Shown: positions 6,198-13,754 of the stretch, piece after piece
Numbering within the stretch: the stretch's first letter is position 1
Layout of the letters: every line of letters starts with the position of its first letter
NCBI GenBank assembly: GCA_002419385.1
Contig: DIFZ01000013.1
Coordinates: forward strand, 1-20,006
From: Geobacter sp. UBA5735
GTDB taxonomy: Bacteria > Desulfobacterota > Desulfuromonadia > Geobacterales > Geobacteraceae
Reading direction: 5' to 3'
DNA length: 20,006 bases
Translations under genes and position numbers: made by a program
Notes under the pieces: generated by a model
What the model was told of the DNA's origin: nothing
Databases searched by the model: none
Seen by the model: only the letters and a program-made list of their open reading frames with translations

Positions 6198-7763
6198 TCA
6201 ATGCCGGAAATGCCGCATGCCGGTGAATACCATGGCCATGCCGTGCTCGTCCGCCGCGGCGATCACTTCCGCATCCCGCATGCTTCCGCCCGGCTGGATC
6301 ACCGCGGTGATGCCGACCGCTGCTGCATTGTCGATACCGTCCCGGAACGGGAAAAAGGCGTCCGAGGCCATGACCGCGCCGGCAACCGGCAGCCCTGCGT
6401 GTTCGGCCTTGATGGCGGCGATCCGTGCCGAGTTGACCCGGCTCATCTGTCCGGCGCCCACGCCGATGGTCATCTTGTCCCGGGCATAGACGATGGCATT
6501 GGACTTGACGAACTTGGCCACGCGCCAGGCGAACAGCAGGTCCGCCATTTCCTGCTCGGTGGGGGTGCGCTTAGACACCACCTTCAGTTCGTTGTACAGA
6601 TCAAGGTCAGCGCCCTGCACGAGCAGGCCGCCGGTGACCCGTTTCATGTCAAGGCGGGGAGCAGGCTTTGCCGGGAACTGGCCGCATGCCAGCAGGCGCA
6701 CGTTTTTCTTCGCGGCAACGATCGAAGCGGCTTCATCGGATACGGCCGGGGCGATGATTACCTCAACGAACTGCCGCTCCACGATGGCAGCGGCAGTGGC
6801 TGCGTCCAGCTCCCGGTTGCAGGCGATGATGCCGCCGAAGGCTGATTCGGGATCGGTCCTGTATGCCCGGTCATAGGCATCCAGGAGGGAATTCCCCACT
6901 GCCGCTCCGCACGGGTTGGCATGCTTCACGATGACGCAGGCGGGCGTGTCGCTGAACTGCTTGACGCATTCCAGGGCTGCGTCAGTATCGGCGATGTTGT
7001 TGTAGGAGAGCTCTTTCCCCTGCAGTTGCGTCGCTGTCGCGGTTGAGGCCTCATGTGCATTCGCCTCCACGAAAAAGGCGGCGTTCTGGTGCGGGTTCTC
7101 GCCGTAACGCATTTCCTGGGACTTCCTGAACTGGACGGTGAACGTGTCGGGAAAGCCGGTTGTCCCTTCGCCCGTCCGGCAGCCGAGCCAGTTGGAGATA
7201 GCCGCATCGTAGGCGGCGGTGCGCTGGTAGACCTTCACCGCCAGGCCGAAGTTGGTTTCGCGCGAAACGGACCCGTCATGTTCCTTCATCTCGGCCAGAA
7301 CCATTCCGTAGTCCGCCGGGTCGGTAATCACGGTCACATCCGTCCAGTTCTTGGCTGCCGAACGGAGCATGGTCGGGCCGCCGATGTCGATGTTCTCAAT
7401 GGCGTCTTCCAGCGTGCATCCTTCCTTTGCCACGGTTGCCTCGAACGGGTAGAGGTTCACCACCACCATGTCGATGTTCTCGATGCCGTGTTCCTTCATC
7501 TTGGCCACATGCCCGGGGTTGCTGCGCATGCCGAGCAGCCCGCCATGGACTTTGGGGTGCAGGGTTTTTACCCGCCCGTCGAGCATTTCCGGGAACCCGG
7601 TATACTCCGACACATCCATGACTGCCAGCCCCGCATCGCGGAGCATTCTGGCGGTGCCGCCGGTCGAAAGTATTTCCACCTGGTACCCGGCGAGTTCCCG
7701 GGCCAGTTCCAGGATGCCGTTCTTGTCGGATACGCTGATGAGCGCACGTTGTATTCTTGCCAT
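6198..7763 (-). CDS. purH: Bifunctional PurH (AICAR transformylase / IMP cyclohydrolase)
   Basis: PurH carries out the last two steps to IMP: formyl transfer to AICAR from 10-formyl-tetrahydrofolate, then ring closure. The 521 residues match the full-length family. The N-terminal MGS-like cyclohydrolase domain begins RALISVSDKNGI and includes STGGTARML and GRVKTLHPKVHGGLL. The C-terminal transformylase domain includes RYGENPHQNAAF and IVKHANPCGAAVG, with the catalytic Lys-His pair in KHANPCG. ATG 7763 has AGGAG close upstream. The gene follows the RACo-like gene by 78 bases on the same strand; that gap holds a hairpin (7792-7818) without a T run, so read-through is likely. Confidence 0.97.
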   Translation of the reverse strand: MARIQRALISVSDKNGILELARELAGYQVEILSTGGTARMLRDAGLAVMDVSEYTGFPEMLDGRVKTLHPKVHGGLLGMRSNPGHVAKMKEHGIENIDMVVVNLYPFEATVAKEGCTLEDAIENIDIGGPTMLRSAAKNWTDVTVITDPADYGMVLAEMKEHDGSVSRETNFGLAVKVYQRTAAYDAAISNWLGCRTGEGTTGFPDTFTVQFRKSQEMRYGENPHQNAAFFVEANAHEASTATATQLQGKELSYNNIADTDAALECVKQFSDTPACVIVKHANPCGAAVGNSLLDAYDRAYRTDPESAFGGIIACNRELDAATAAAIVERQFVEVIIAPAVSDEAASIVAAKKNVRLLACGQFPAKPAPRLDMKRVTGGLLVQGADLDLYNELKVVSKRTPTEQEMADLLFAWRVAKFVKSNAIVYARDKMTIGVGAGQMSRVNSARIAAIKAEHAGLPVAGAVMASDAFFPFRDGIDNAAAVGITAVIQPGGSMRDAEVIAAADEHGMAMVFTGMRHFRH

Positions 7764-7841
7764 TTCTCCTTCTCCTTGCCATTCATTCCTGCCTTCCGGT
7801 GAAATGCCGGTCGGAAGGTAAAAGATTCTGATTGTGCAGTC

Positions 7842-9152
7842 TCACACTGATGGGTGCTCTGCCGGAAAGTTCATCTGTTCCAGAAAGTGCTTTTCGAAAA
7901 CCGGGGAACCGGAGAGGGGGATGACCCGAACCCTCCGGGCCAGCTCCTCAATGACCTCGAACCCCCGCGGATCCATGAGCGACCGTTCTGCTCCGTACAG
8001 AGCTCCTTCACGTATGAAAATTGCATTACTTACCATGTTTTCGGTCAAAATTCCAATGCTTTTTAGCCAATGCGGATCAAGTACCGCGCCGAAGGAACCG
8101 GTCAGTACGACCTTCTGCACCTGTCGGGCCGGTATGCCAGACCGCTGAAACAGGACTTCCATCCCCGCGCGGATAGCCGCCTTGGCAAGTTGAACGTGCC
8201 GGATATCCTCCTGCGAGAGGTACGTGGTGCGTCGGGAATCACGGGAAATGACCACTGCCCTGGTCGATCCCAGATCCACGACCCGGTTCGCCAGGTTGGA
8301 ATCGATTTCGCGCGGGTGCCTGATCCGTCCGGTGACGTCCAGTATCCCCGAATCCAGCATTCCGGAAACCGCGCTCAGAACTCCCGAACCGCAGATGCCT
8401 GCCGGAGGGGCTCCGGAAATCGTGGTGGTTGAAATCCTGTCCTGCTCAAGGTTGACACGGTCGATTGCCCCCGGAAGCGCGGGCATGCCGCAGGCCAGGT
8501 TGCCGCCTTCGAAGGCCGGGCCGGCTGCCGCGGAGGTGGCCCAGACGGTATCGCCCGTTTCCAGTGCGATCTCTCCGTTGGTACCCAGGTCCAGGTACAG
8601 GGTGTCGGGGCAGGATGGCGGAAGTGAAGAGGCATGCGGTTTCCTGTGTGAAACGCCGTAGAGAAAGGCAATCAGGTCACCACCGACGAAGCCGCCGGGC
8701 AGGGGAAACAAGTAAGCGTCCAGGTCCCGCTTCCAGCCGAGCCGTAAGGTCGTTGCTTGCTGCCCTTCGGTGAACAGGGGACGGAAGGGCAGGCAGGCCA
8801 GGGAGTCGACCTGAAGGCCGAGGGCGAAGTGCTCCATGGCGGGATTGCCGGCCAGGGCGATGCAGGAGATGTCTTTCCACGCGCCTCCGCCGGAATGCAG
8901 CAGTTCGGCCGCCATCTCTTCGATGGCCTGGTTGAGGCTGCTGCAGAGTGAACGGAACGTTTCTTCAGATGTGCCGGCGGCCTGCAGTCGGGAGATTACG
9001 TCAGCGCCGCAGCTCCGCTGGGGGTTCGCCTTCACGCAGAACGCCAGGCGGCGTTCCATGGCGCGGTCGACCAGGGAAGCGGCAAGGGTCGTGGTGCCGA
9101 TATCGACGGCAATCGCAAGGTGCCGGGCTGGTTTCACGGCTTGTTTTCCCAT
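7842..9152 (-). CDS. RACo-like ASKHA ATPase (DUF4445 type) without ferredoxin domain
   Basis: The 436-residue product matches the C-terminal part of RACo, the ATP-dependent reductive activator of corrinoid proteins. Visible motifs are VDIGTTT (Asp17, phosphate loop of the ASKHA fold), NPQRSCGADVISRL, GNPAMEH, GGFVGGDLIAF, LDLGTNGEIAL, SAAAGPAFEGG and GICGSGVL. Canonical RACo proteins are about 600 residues and start with a 2Fe-2S ferredoxin domain. Here there is none, and no cysteine cluster precedes the ATPase. Neither candidate start (ATG 9152, or ATG 9218, which adds 22 unconserved residues) has a strong ribosome binding site, so the start is uncertain. It sits between alr and purH on the same strand. 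No corrinoid protein or methyltransferase is nearby, so its partner is unknown. Confidence 0.82.
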   Translation of the reverse strand: MGKQAVKPARHLAIAVDIGTTTLAASLVDRAMERRLAFCVKANPQRSCGADVISRLQAAGTSEETFRSLCSSLNQAIEEMAAELLHSGGGAWKDISCIALAGNPAMEHFALGLQVDSLACLPFRPLFTEGQQATTLRLGWKRDLDAYLFPLPGGFVGGDLIAFLYGVSHRKPHASSLPPSCPDTLYLDLGTNGEIALETGDTVWATSAAAGPAFEGGNLACGMPALPGAIDRVNLEQDRISTTTISGAPPAGICGSGVLSAVSGMLDSGILDVTGRIRHPREIDSNLANRVVDLGSTRAVVISRDSRRTTYLSQEDIRHVQLAKAAIRAGMEVLFQRSGIPARQVQKVVLTGSFGAVLDPHWLKSIGILTENMVSNAIFIREGALYGAERSLMDPRGFEVIEELARRVRVIPLSGSPVFEKHFLEQMNFPAEHPSV

Positions 9153-9273
9153 GGGGCAGTGCCCTGTCTCGTGAATCTTCCGGATGGCTGGAGAAAAATG
9201 TGTGCCTGCTTTTCCCATTTCGTGTTCATCCGGAAACTCCGGATCTGCATGAATGCAGCTTACAATGCGGAAA

Positions 9274-10413
9274 CTATTTCGAAACGTTCAGGTAGGCTCG
9301 GGGCACCCGCTTGCTGATACCGCAAAAGACTTCGTAGGCAATGGTTCCGGCCTGCTCGGCAAGTTCTTCTGCCCTGATGCAGCCGCCTTTGCCGTCACGC
9401 CCGAGAAGGGTCACTTCGTCGCCGACCGCGACACCGGGGATGTCGGTGACGTCAAGCATTATCCAGTCCATGCAGACCGTACCCGCCACCCGTGCCCGCA
9501 CTCCCCGGACCAGTGCTTCGCCCCGGTTGCTGAGTGAACGGCAGTAGCCGTCGGCGTATCCTGCCGGAACGCTGGCAATAAGCGTCTTTCGTTCGCTGAC
9601 GAAGGTCCGGGCATAGCTCACGCTCCTGCCAGGCTCGATCCACTTGAGCATGGCGATCCGGCTTGAGAGGCGCATCACCGGCATCAAGTCCAGCTTACCT
9701 TCGAAATCCGCAGAGGGGAGTGCTCCGTAAAGCGTGATGCCGGGTCGCACCAGGTTGCAGAACGGCAGGTCGAGGCTGAATGCGGCAGCGCTGTTGGAAA
9801 GGTGGATGTAGCGCGGGGTGAAACCTTCGCGGTATGCTGCTTCGATGACACCGGCGAAGACCCGGCTCTGTCCCTCTGTGAACCTGCGACCGCTGTCGTC
9901 CAGTTCGTCGGCAGCGGCGAAATGGGAGATGACCCCTTCCAGTTCCAGATTGCGCAGGCTTTTCAGCTCGTCAAGGAATGCGGGAATGTCCTGGTGATGA
10001 AAGCCGAGACGACCCATCCCCGTGTCCACTTTCAGATGGATCCGCGCTTTGCGGAAAAGATTTCCGGCAGCATGGTCCAGTGCCAGGGCCTGCTCCTGGT
10101 TGAAGACGACGGTTGAAAGCCCGTAGCCGATACATTTCCGTTCCTGGCCCGGATAGATTCCCCCCAGCAGCAGGACCGGCCGGTCGATTCCCGCTTTGCG
10201 GAGCTGTATCCCTTCGGCGAGGAAGGCTACGCCGAAGGCGGTGACATTGAGACGCTCCAGTTCTCGTGACACATCCATGAATCCATGGCCGTAAGCGTCG
10301 GCCTTTACCACGGCAAGGATCCCGCACCTGTCGGGAACGGTCCGCCGTATCTGGTGGAAGTTGTGGCGCAATGCGGCAAGGTCGATCTCAGCCAGGGTCG
10401 GGCGGCTGTCCAT
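9274..10413 (-). CDS. alr: Alanine racemase, PLP-dependent
   Basis: The enzyme interconverts L- and D-alanine for peptidoglycan synthesis. The 379-residue product has the family landmarks: VVKADAYGHG with PLP-binding Lys37, HLKVDTGMGRLGF, SNSAA, RPGITLYG, and SVSYARTF with the second catalytic base Tyr267, followed by PAGYADGY and GTVCMDWIMLDVT. The open frame continues to 10512, but ATG 10413 has GGAG about seven bases upstream and begins right at the conserved PTLAEIDLAAL. It is the first gene of the minus-strand run leading into the RACo-like and pur genes. It is divergent from the thi operon, with about 180 bases shared. Confidence 0.96.
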   Translation of the reverse strand: MDSRPTLAEIDLAALRHNFHQIRRTVPDRCGILAVVKADAYGHGFMDVSRELERLNVTAFGVAFLAEGIQLRKAGIDRPVLLLGGIYPGQERKCIGYGLSTVVFNQEQALALDHAAGNLFRKARIHLKVDTGMGRLGFHHQDIPAFLDELKSLRNLELEGVISHFAAADELDDSGRRFTEGQSRVFAGVIEAAYREGFTPRYIHLSNSAAAFSLDLPFCNLVRPGITLYGALPSADFEGKLDLMPVMRLSSRIAMLKWIEPGRSVSYARTFVSERKTLIASVPAGYADGYCRSLSNRGEALVRGVRARVAGTVCMDWIMLDVTDIPGVAVGDEVTLLGRDGKGGCIRAEELAEQAGTIAYEVFCGISKRVPRAYLNVSK

Positions 10414-10551
10414 AGGCACTCCAGTAAGGTACATCCGGAAAGTCCAGGTGGACAGCGGTGAAGTTTCCGGATGGATACAGTAAGGTTCGCTCGGTGTTTC
10501 GATTTGTACCATGGAACAGGGCGCCTGTAAAGCTGAAACCTGGAAAAATCA

Positions 10552-10580
10552 TTGACTTTCCAGTGGCTTTCCGCTACGGT
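10552..10580 (+). promoter_or_regulatory. Candidate sigma70 promoter of the thi operon
   Basis: TTGACT (10552-10557) is followed after 17 bases by TACGGT (10575-10580). The expected +1 lies around 10587, a few bases before the TPP riboswitch, which is where such a promoter should be. Confidence 0.6.
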
Positions 10581-10593
10581 GAAACCTGTAAGA

Positions 10594-10682
10594 GCCAGCT
10601 GGGGGAGTTCGGAAGAACTGAGATTCGCACGGGCGAAGACCCTTTGAACCTGATCCGGTTCGCACCGGCGTAGGAAAGCGGC
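10594..10682 (+). ncRNA. TPP riboswitch (THI element)
   Basis: The conserved THI-box elements appear in order: GGGGGAGTTC, CTGAGA (10618-10623), ACCCTTTGAACCTGATC and GGCGTAGGAA (near 10666-10675). Helix P1 is formed by GCC-A-GCT (10594-10600) with AGCGGC (10677-10682), leaving one bulged A. It lies directly before the thiamin genes. The 3' strand of P1 is also complementary to the 3' arm of the downstream terminator, which supports control by TPP-dependent termination. Confidence 0.95.
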
Positions 10683-10716
10683 AGCAACGACCCGAAGTCA
10701 TTGTTTATTGGGGAGC

Positions 10717-10741
10717 CGTGGCCTGGTGCCGCGTTTTTTTT
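10717..10741 (+). terminator. Riboswitch-controlled intrinsic terminator
   Basis: CGTGGC (10717-10722) pairs with GCCGCG (10728-10733), including one G-U pair, across a five-base loop, and eight T residues follow. TGCCGC (10727-10732) can instead pair with GCGGCA (10678-10683), which overlaps riboswitch P1. The two states are exclusive: TPP-bound P1 leaves the terminator free, and unbound RNA can form the antiterminator. Confidence 0.8.
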
Positions 10742-10839
10742 GTTACTGCGGAATCCGGAAGGCAGAATACAGAAAAAGACTCCTGACTCCTGTATTCCCT
10801 ATGAGCCTCCCGCGGCAGCTTGAACGAACGAAAAAAACA

Positions 10840-12276
10840 ATGATCAATGGACTCTATCTCATCACCGACCATGACGGCCGTCTCCCGGAAAGGGTTCAGG
10901 ATGCACTTTCCGGGGGAGTCAAATGTCTGCAATACCGCAACAAGACCAAGGACTACGCAGGGCGGTTCGCCGAAGGGCGCGAACTGAGCCGTATCTGTGC
11001 CCGGCATGGAGTGCCATTCATCGTCAACGACGACCTGAAGCTTGCGGCCGAGCTTCAGGCAGACGGCGTTCACCTTGGGCAGGAGGACGGCAGTGTGGCC
11101 GAGGCACGGCTCGTGCTCGGCCGGGATGCCATCATCGGTGTTTCCACCCATTCCGTGGAAGAAGCACTCCGGGCGGAAGCCGAAGGAGCTGACTACGTGG
11201 GATTCGGGGCCATGTACCCGACGGAGAGCAAGGCAGTTGTGCATCTGCCGGGCCCGGCGGGGCTTGCCGAAGCGCGGAAGCGGGTGCGTATCCCCATAGT
11301 GGCAATCGGCGGCATCAACCGGGACAACGCCGCTGAGGTCATCGATGCCGGTGCTGATGCTATTGCGGTCATCTCGGCCGTTCTTTCCGACAGGGCACCC
11401 GGCCTCATCGCGACCGAACTCTCGCTCCTCTTCAACCGGCGGCTTCCTTTCCCGCGCGGCTCGGTCCTCACCGTGGCCGGCAGCGATTCCGGCGGCGGCG
11501 CGGGCATCCAGGCGGATATAAAGACCATAACGCTGCTTGGATCCTATGCGGCTTCGGTTGTTACCGCTCTTACCGCACAGAATACACGAGGCGTGAGAGC
11601 CATCCATGGTGCGCCCGCCCCCTTTGTCGCCGAACAACTGGACGCAGTGCTCAGCGACATTCCGGTGCACGTGGTGAAGACCGGCATGCTCTTTTCAGCC
11701 CCGATCCTGGAGGTCCTGGCCGACAAACTGGCTTTTTACGGCAAACGGATGCTGGTCCTTGACCCGGTGATGATCGCCAAGGGCGGGAGTTCACTCATCG
11801 ATGATGCTGCTGTCGCGAGTCTTGTGGAGCAGCTCCTCCCCCGCGCATACCTCGTGACCCCCAACCTGCCGGAGGCCGAACGGCTCACGGGCCTTGCGAT
11901 TCGCGATCGAAAAACCATGGAACAGGCATGCTACGGCCTCCATCGTCTGGGTGCGCGGAACGTGCTGCTCAAGGGGGGGCATCTGCCCGGACCTGATGCC
12001 GAGGACATTCTTTTCGACGGGACGGCTATTCGCTGCTACACGTCGAGGCGCATAGACACCGTCAACACCCATGGCACCGGCTGCACCTACGCTTCGGCCA
12101 TCGCCGCCTTCCTTGCCAGGGGAGAGCCGCTGCCGGTTGCTGTCGGCAGAGCAAAGCAGTTCATACAGGACGCTATCGCCCTGTCCGTTCCATTGGGAAG
12201 CGGGCACGGCCCGGTCAATCATTACCAGGCCGCACAGAAGTTACAACAGTCAGACCGTGTGAAGGAACCATCATGA
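10840..12276 (+). CDS. thiED: ThiE-ThiD fusion: thiamin-phosphate synthase / HMP(-P) kinase
   Basis: The 478-residue protein joins two thiamin enzymes. Residues 1 to about 203 are ThiE, which couples HMP-PP with THZ-P to give thiamin phosphate: GLYLITD, QYRNKTKD (Arg33, Lys35), FIVNDDLKLA, DGVHLGQED, GFGAMYPTESK and AIGGIN. Residues from about 207 are ThiD, which phosphorylates HMP and HMP-P: VLTVAGSDSGGGAGIQADIK, KTGM, LDPVMIAKGG, TPNLPEAERLTG and THGTGCTYASA. The order is ThiE then ThiD with a very short linker. Neither in-frame start, ATG 10840 or ATG 10801, has a good ribosome binding site; 10840 sits immediately before the ThiE core. The stop overlaps the thiC start (ATGA). ThiG, ThiS and ThiH genes for the thiazole branch are not in the window. 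Confidence 0.95.
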   Translation: MINGLYLITDHDGRLPERVQDALSGGVKCLQYRNKTKDYAGRFAEGRELSRICARHGVPFIVNDDLKLAAELQADGVHLGQEDGSVAEARLVLGRDAIIGVSTHSVEEALRAEAEGADYVGFGAMYPTESKAVVHLPGPAGLAEARKRVRIPIVAIGGINRDNAAEVIDAGADAIAVISAVLSDRAPGLIATELSLLFNRRLPFPRGSVLTVAGSDSGGGAGIQADIKTITLLGSYAASVVTALTAQNTRGVRAIHGAPAPFVAEQLDAVLSDIPVHVVKTGMLFSAPILEVLADKLAFYGKRMLVLDPVMIAKGGSSLIDDAAVASLVEQLLPRAYLVTPNLPEAERLTGLAIRDRKTMEQACYGLHRLGARNVLLKGGHLPGPDAEDILFDGTAIRCYTSRRIDTVNTHGTGCTYASAIAAFLARGEPLPVAVGRAKQFIQDAIALSVPLGSGHGPVNHYQAAQKLQQSDRVKEPS

Positions 12277-13583
12277 CCCAGCTTGAAGCAGCCCGCAAGG
12301 GCATCATAACCGACGAGATGGCCGAAGCGGCCCGCACCGAAGGAGTTGCTCCCGAATTCGTCCGCGAAGGTATCGCCGCCGGAACCGTCGTCATCTGTCA
12401 CAACAAACGCCACTCCAATGGCAAACCCCTGGCGGTCGGTTCAGGTCTGCGGACCAAGGTGAACGCCAATATCGGTTCTTCATCCGATGATACGGACATG
12501 GAGAAGGAGCTGGAAAAGGCGCGGGTTGCCGTGGCCTGCGGCGCCGACGCCCTGATGGACCTCTCCACCGGAGGGCCCGTAGACGAAATCCGGCGCGCTG
12601 TTATCGCCGAAACCGACGCCTGCATCGGCAGCGTCCCCCTGTACCAGGCTGCGCTGGATACGGTCCGCATCAGGAAGAAGGCCATTGTGGACATGACCGT
12701 GGACGACATTTTCGCGGGTATCGAAAAGCATGCCGGGGACGGCGTCGATTTCATCACCGTCCACTGCGGGGTCACCCGTTCGACCGTGGAGCGGATGCGG
12801 AACGAGGGGCGGATCATGGACGTGGTTTCGCGGGGCGGCGCCTTCACCATCGAGTGGATGGCTTACAACGGGCGGGAGAACCCCCTCTACGAGGAATTCG
12901 ACCGGCTGCTGGAAATCACCAGGGAATACGACATGGTCCTGTCCCTGGGGGACGGCTTCCGTCCCGGCTGCCTGGCGGACGCCACCGACCGCGCCCAGAT
13001 CCAGGAGCTCATCATCCTGGGCGAGCTGACCCAGCGGGCCCAGGACGCCGGTATCCAGGTCATGATCGAGGGCCCGGGCCATGTGCCCCTCAACCAGATC
13101 CAGGCCAACATCCTCCTGCAGAAGCGGCTCTGCCACGGGGCGCCCTTTTATGTCCTCGGCCCGCTGGTCACCGACATCGCTCCCGGCTACGACCACATCA
13201 CCTGCGCCATCGGCGGGGCGCTTGCCGCTGCCGCAGGCGCCGACTTCCTCTGCTACGTCACGCCGAGCGAGCACCTGCGGCTGCCGGATGTGAACGACGT
13301 CCGTGAGGGCGTGATCGCTTCGCGCATTGCCGCCCATGCCGCCGATATCGCCAAGGGAGTCCCGGGCGCCATGCAGCGTGATATCGAAATGGCGAAATGC
13401 CGCAAAAAGCTGGACTGGGAGGGACAGTACCGGCTTTCGCTCGATCCGGAGCGGGCCAGGCGCCTGCGGGACGAGTCGGGTGTGTCCGATCACGGCGCCT
13501 GCACCATGTGCGGCGAGTTCTGTGCCTACAAGGTCATGGACAGCGCCATGGAAAAGGAAGGCGAAAAGACGGAATCCCGATGA
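12273..13583 (+). CDS. thiC: HMP-P synthase ThiC (radical SAM), short form
   Basis: ThiC converts the purine intermediate AIR into 4-amino-5-hydroxymethyl-2-methylpyrimidine phosphate using a 4Fe-4S cluster and S-adenosylmethionine. The 436-residue product is the short form, lacking the extra N-terminal domain of the roughly 630-residue E. coli type. Family segments include NANIGSS, ADALMDLSTGG, HCGV and IEGPGHVPLNQI. The C-terminal cluster motif reads CTMCGEFC (Cys410, 413 and 417), a CX2CX3C spacing compared with CX2CX4C in the long form; I think this occurs in other short ThiC proteins. AAGGA precedes the ATG, which overlaps the thiED stop by four bases. Its product feeds the ThiD domain encoded just upstream. 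Confidence 0.97.
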   Translation: MTQLEAARKGIITDEMAEAARTEGVAPEFVREGIAAGTVVICHNKRHSNGKPLAVGSGLRTKVNANIGSSSDDTDMEKELEKARVAVACGADALMDLSTGGPVDEIRRAVIAETDACIGSVPLYQAALDTVRIRKKAIVDMTVDDIFAGIEKHAGDGVDFITVHCGVTRSTVERMRNEGRIMDVVSRGGAFTIEWMAYNGRENPLYEEFDRLLEITREYDMVLSLGDGFRPGCLADATDRAQIQELIILGELTQRAQDAGIQVMIEGPGHVPLNQIQANILLQKRLCHGAPFYVLGPLVTDIAPGYDHITCAIGGALAAAAGADFLCYVTPSEHLRLPDVNDVREGVIASRIAAHAADIAKGVPGAMQRDIEMAKCRKKLDWEGQYRLSLDPERARRLRDESGVSDHGACTMCGEFCAYKVMDSAMEKEGEKTESR

Positions 13584-13594
13584 CGTGCCATCTG

Positions 13595-13625
13595 AGCCGC
13601 AAAATTTGATTTTGCGGCTTTTTTT
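13595..13625 (+). terminator. Intrinsic terminator of the thi operon
   Basis: An 11-bp perfect stem, AGCCGCAAAAT with ATTTTGCGGCT (13595-13605 and 13609-13619), has a three-base loop and continues into seven T residues. It begins 12 bases after the thiC stop. Confidence 0.93.
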
Positions 13626-13689
13626 CGCTCATTCCCAGGGGATGTGTCCCGGCTGGCGGAGGCGCGCGCCGCATCTGCCGATATTTTCG

Positions 13690-13718
13690 GGAACATTTTT
13701 CTCCAGCCTGCTGTCTAA
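13690..13718 (+). promoter_or_regulatory. Candidate ECF-sigma (RpoE-like) promoter
   Basis: GGAACAT starts at 13690 and is followed after 16 bases by GTCTAA (13713-13718). This resembles the GGAACTT-N16-GTCTAA type pattern of RpoE-family promoters. The predicted start lies about 30 bases before the vWA lipoprotein ATG. No good sigma70 promoter is evident in the same gap. It rests on a pattern match only. Confidence 0.4.
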
Positions 13719-13754
13719 AGGTGCAAAATCTTTTTGTACGAGGAGGGACGAATC

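Noticed and set aside
6076..6201. N-terminal extension of PurD to an upstream ATG
   Set aside because: The added residues translate a palindromic repeat (Pro/Gly-rich, low complexity), and ATG 6075 has a proper ribosome binding site and begins the conserved PurD start.
7792..7818. Hairpin upstream of purH considered as a terminator
   Set aside because: The stem is present (CCTTCC/GGAAGG with an inner CCGG pair) but no T run follows on either strand.
10705..11670. Minus-strand frame of 321 codons opposite thiED
   Set aside because: It is antisense to a clearly recognised fusion gene, crosses the riboswitch terminator and has no family motif.
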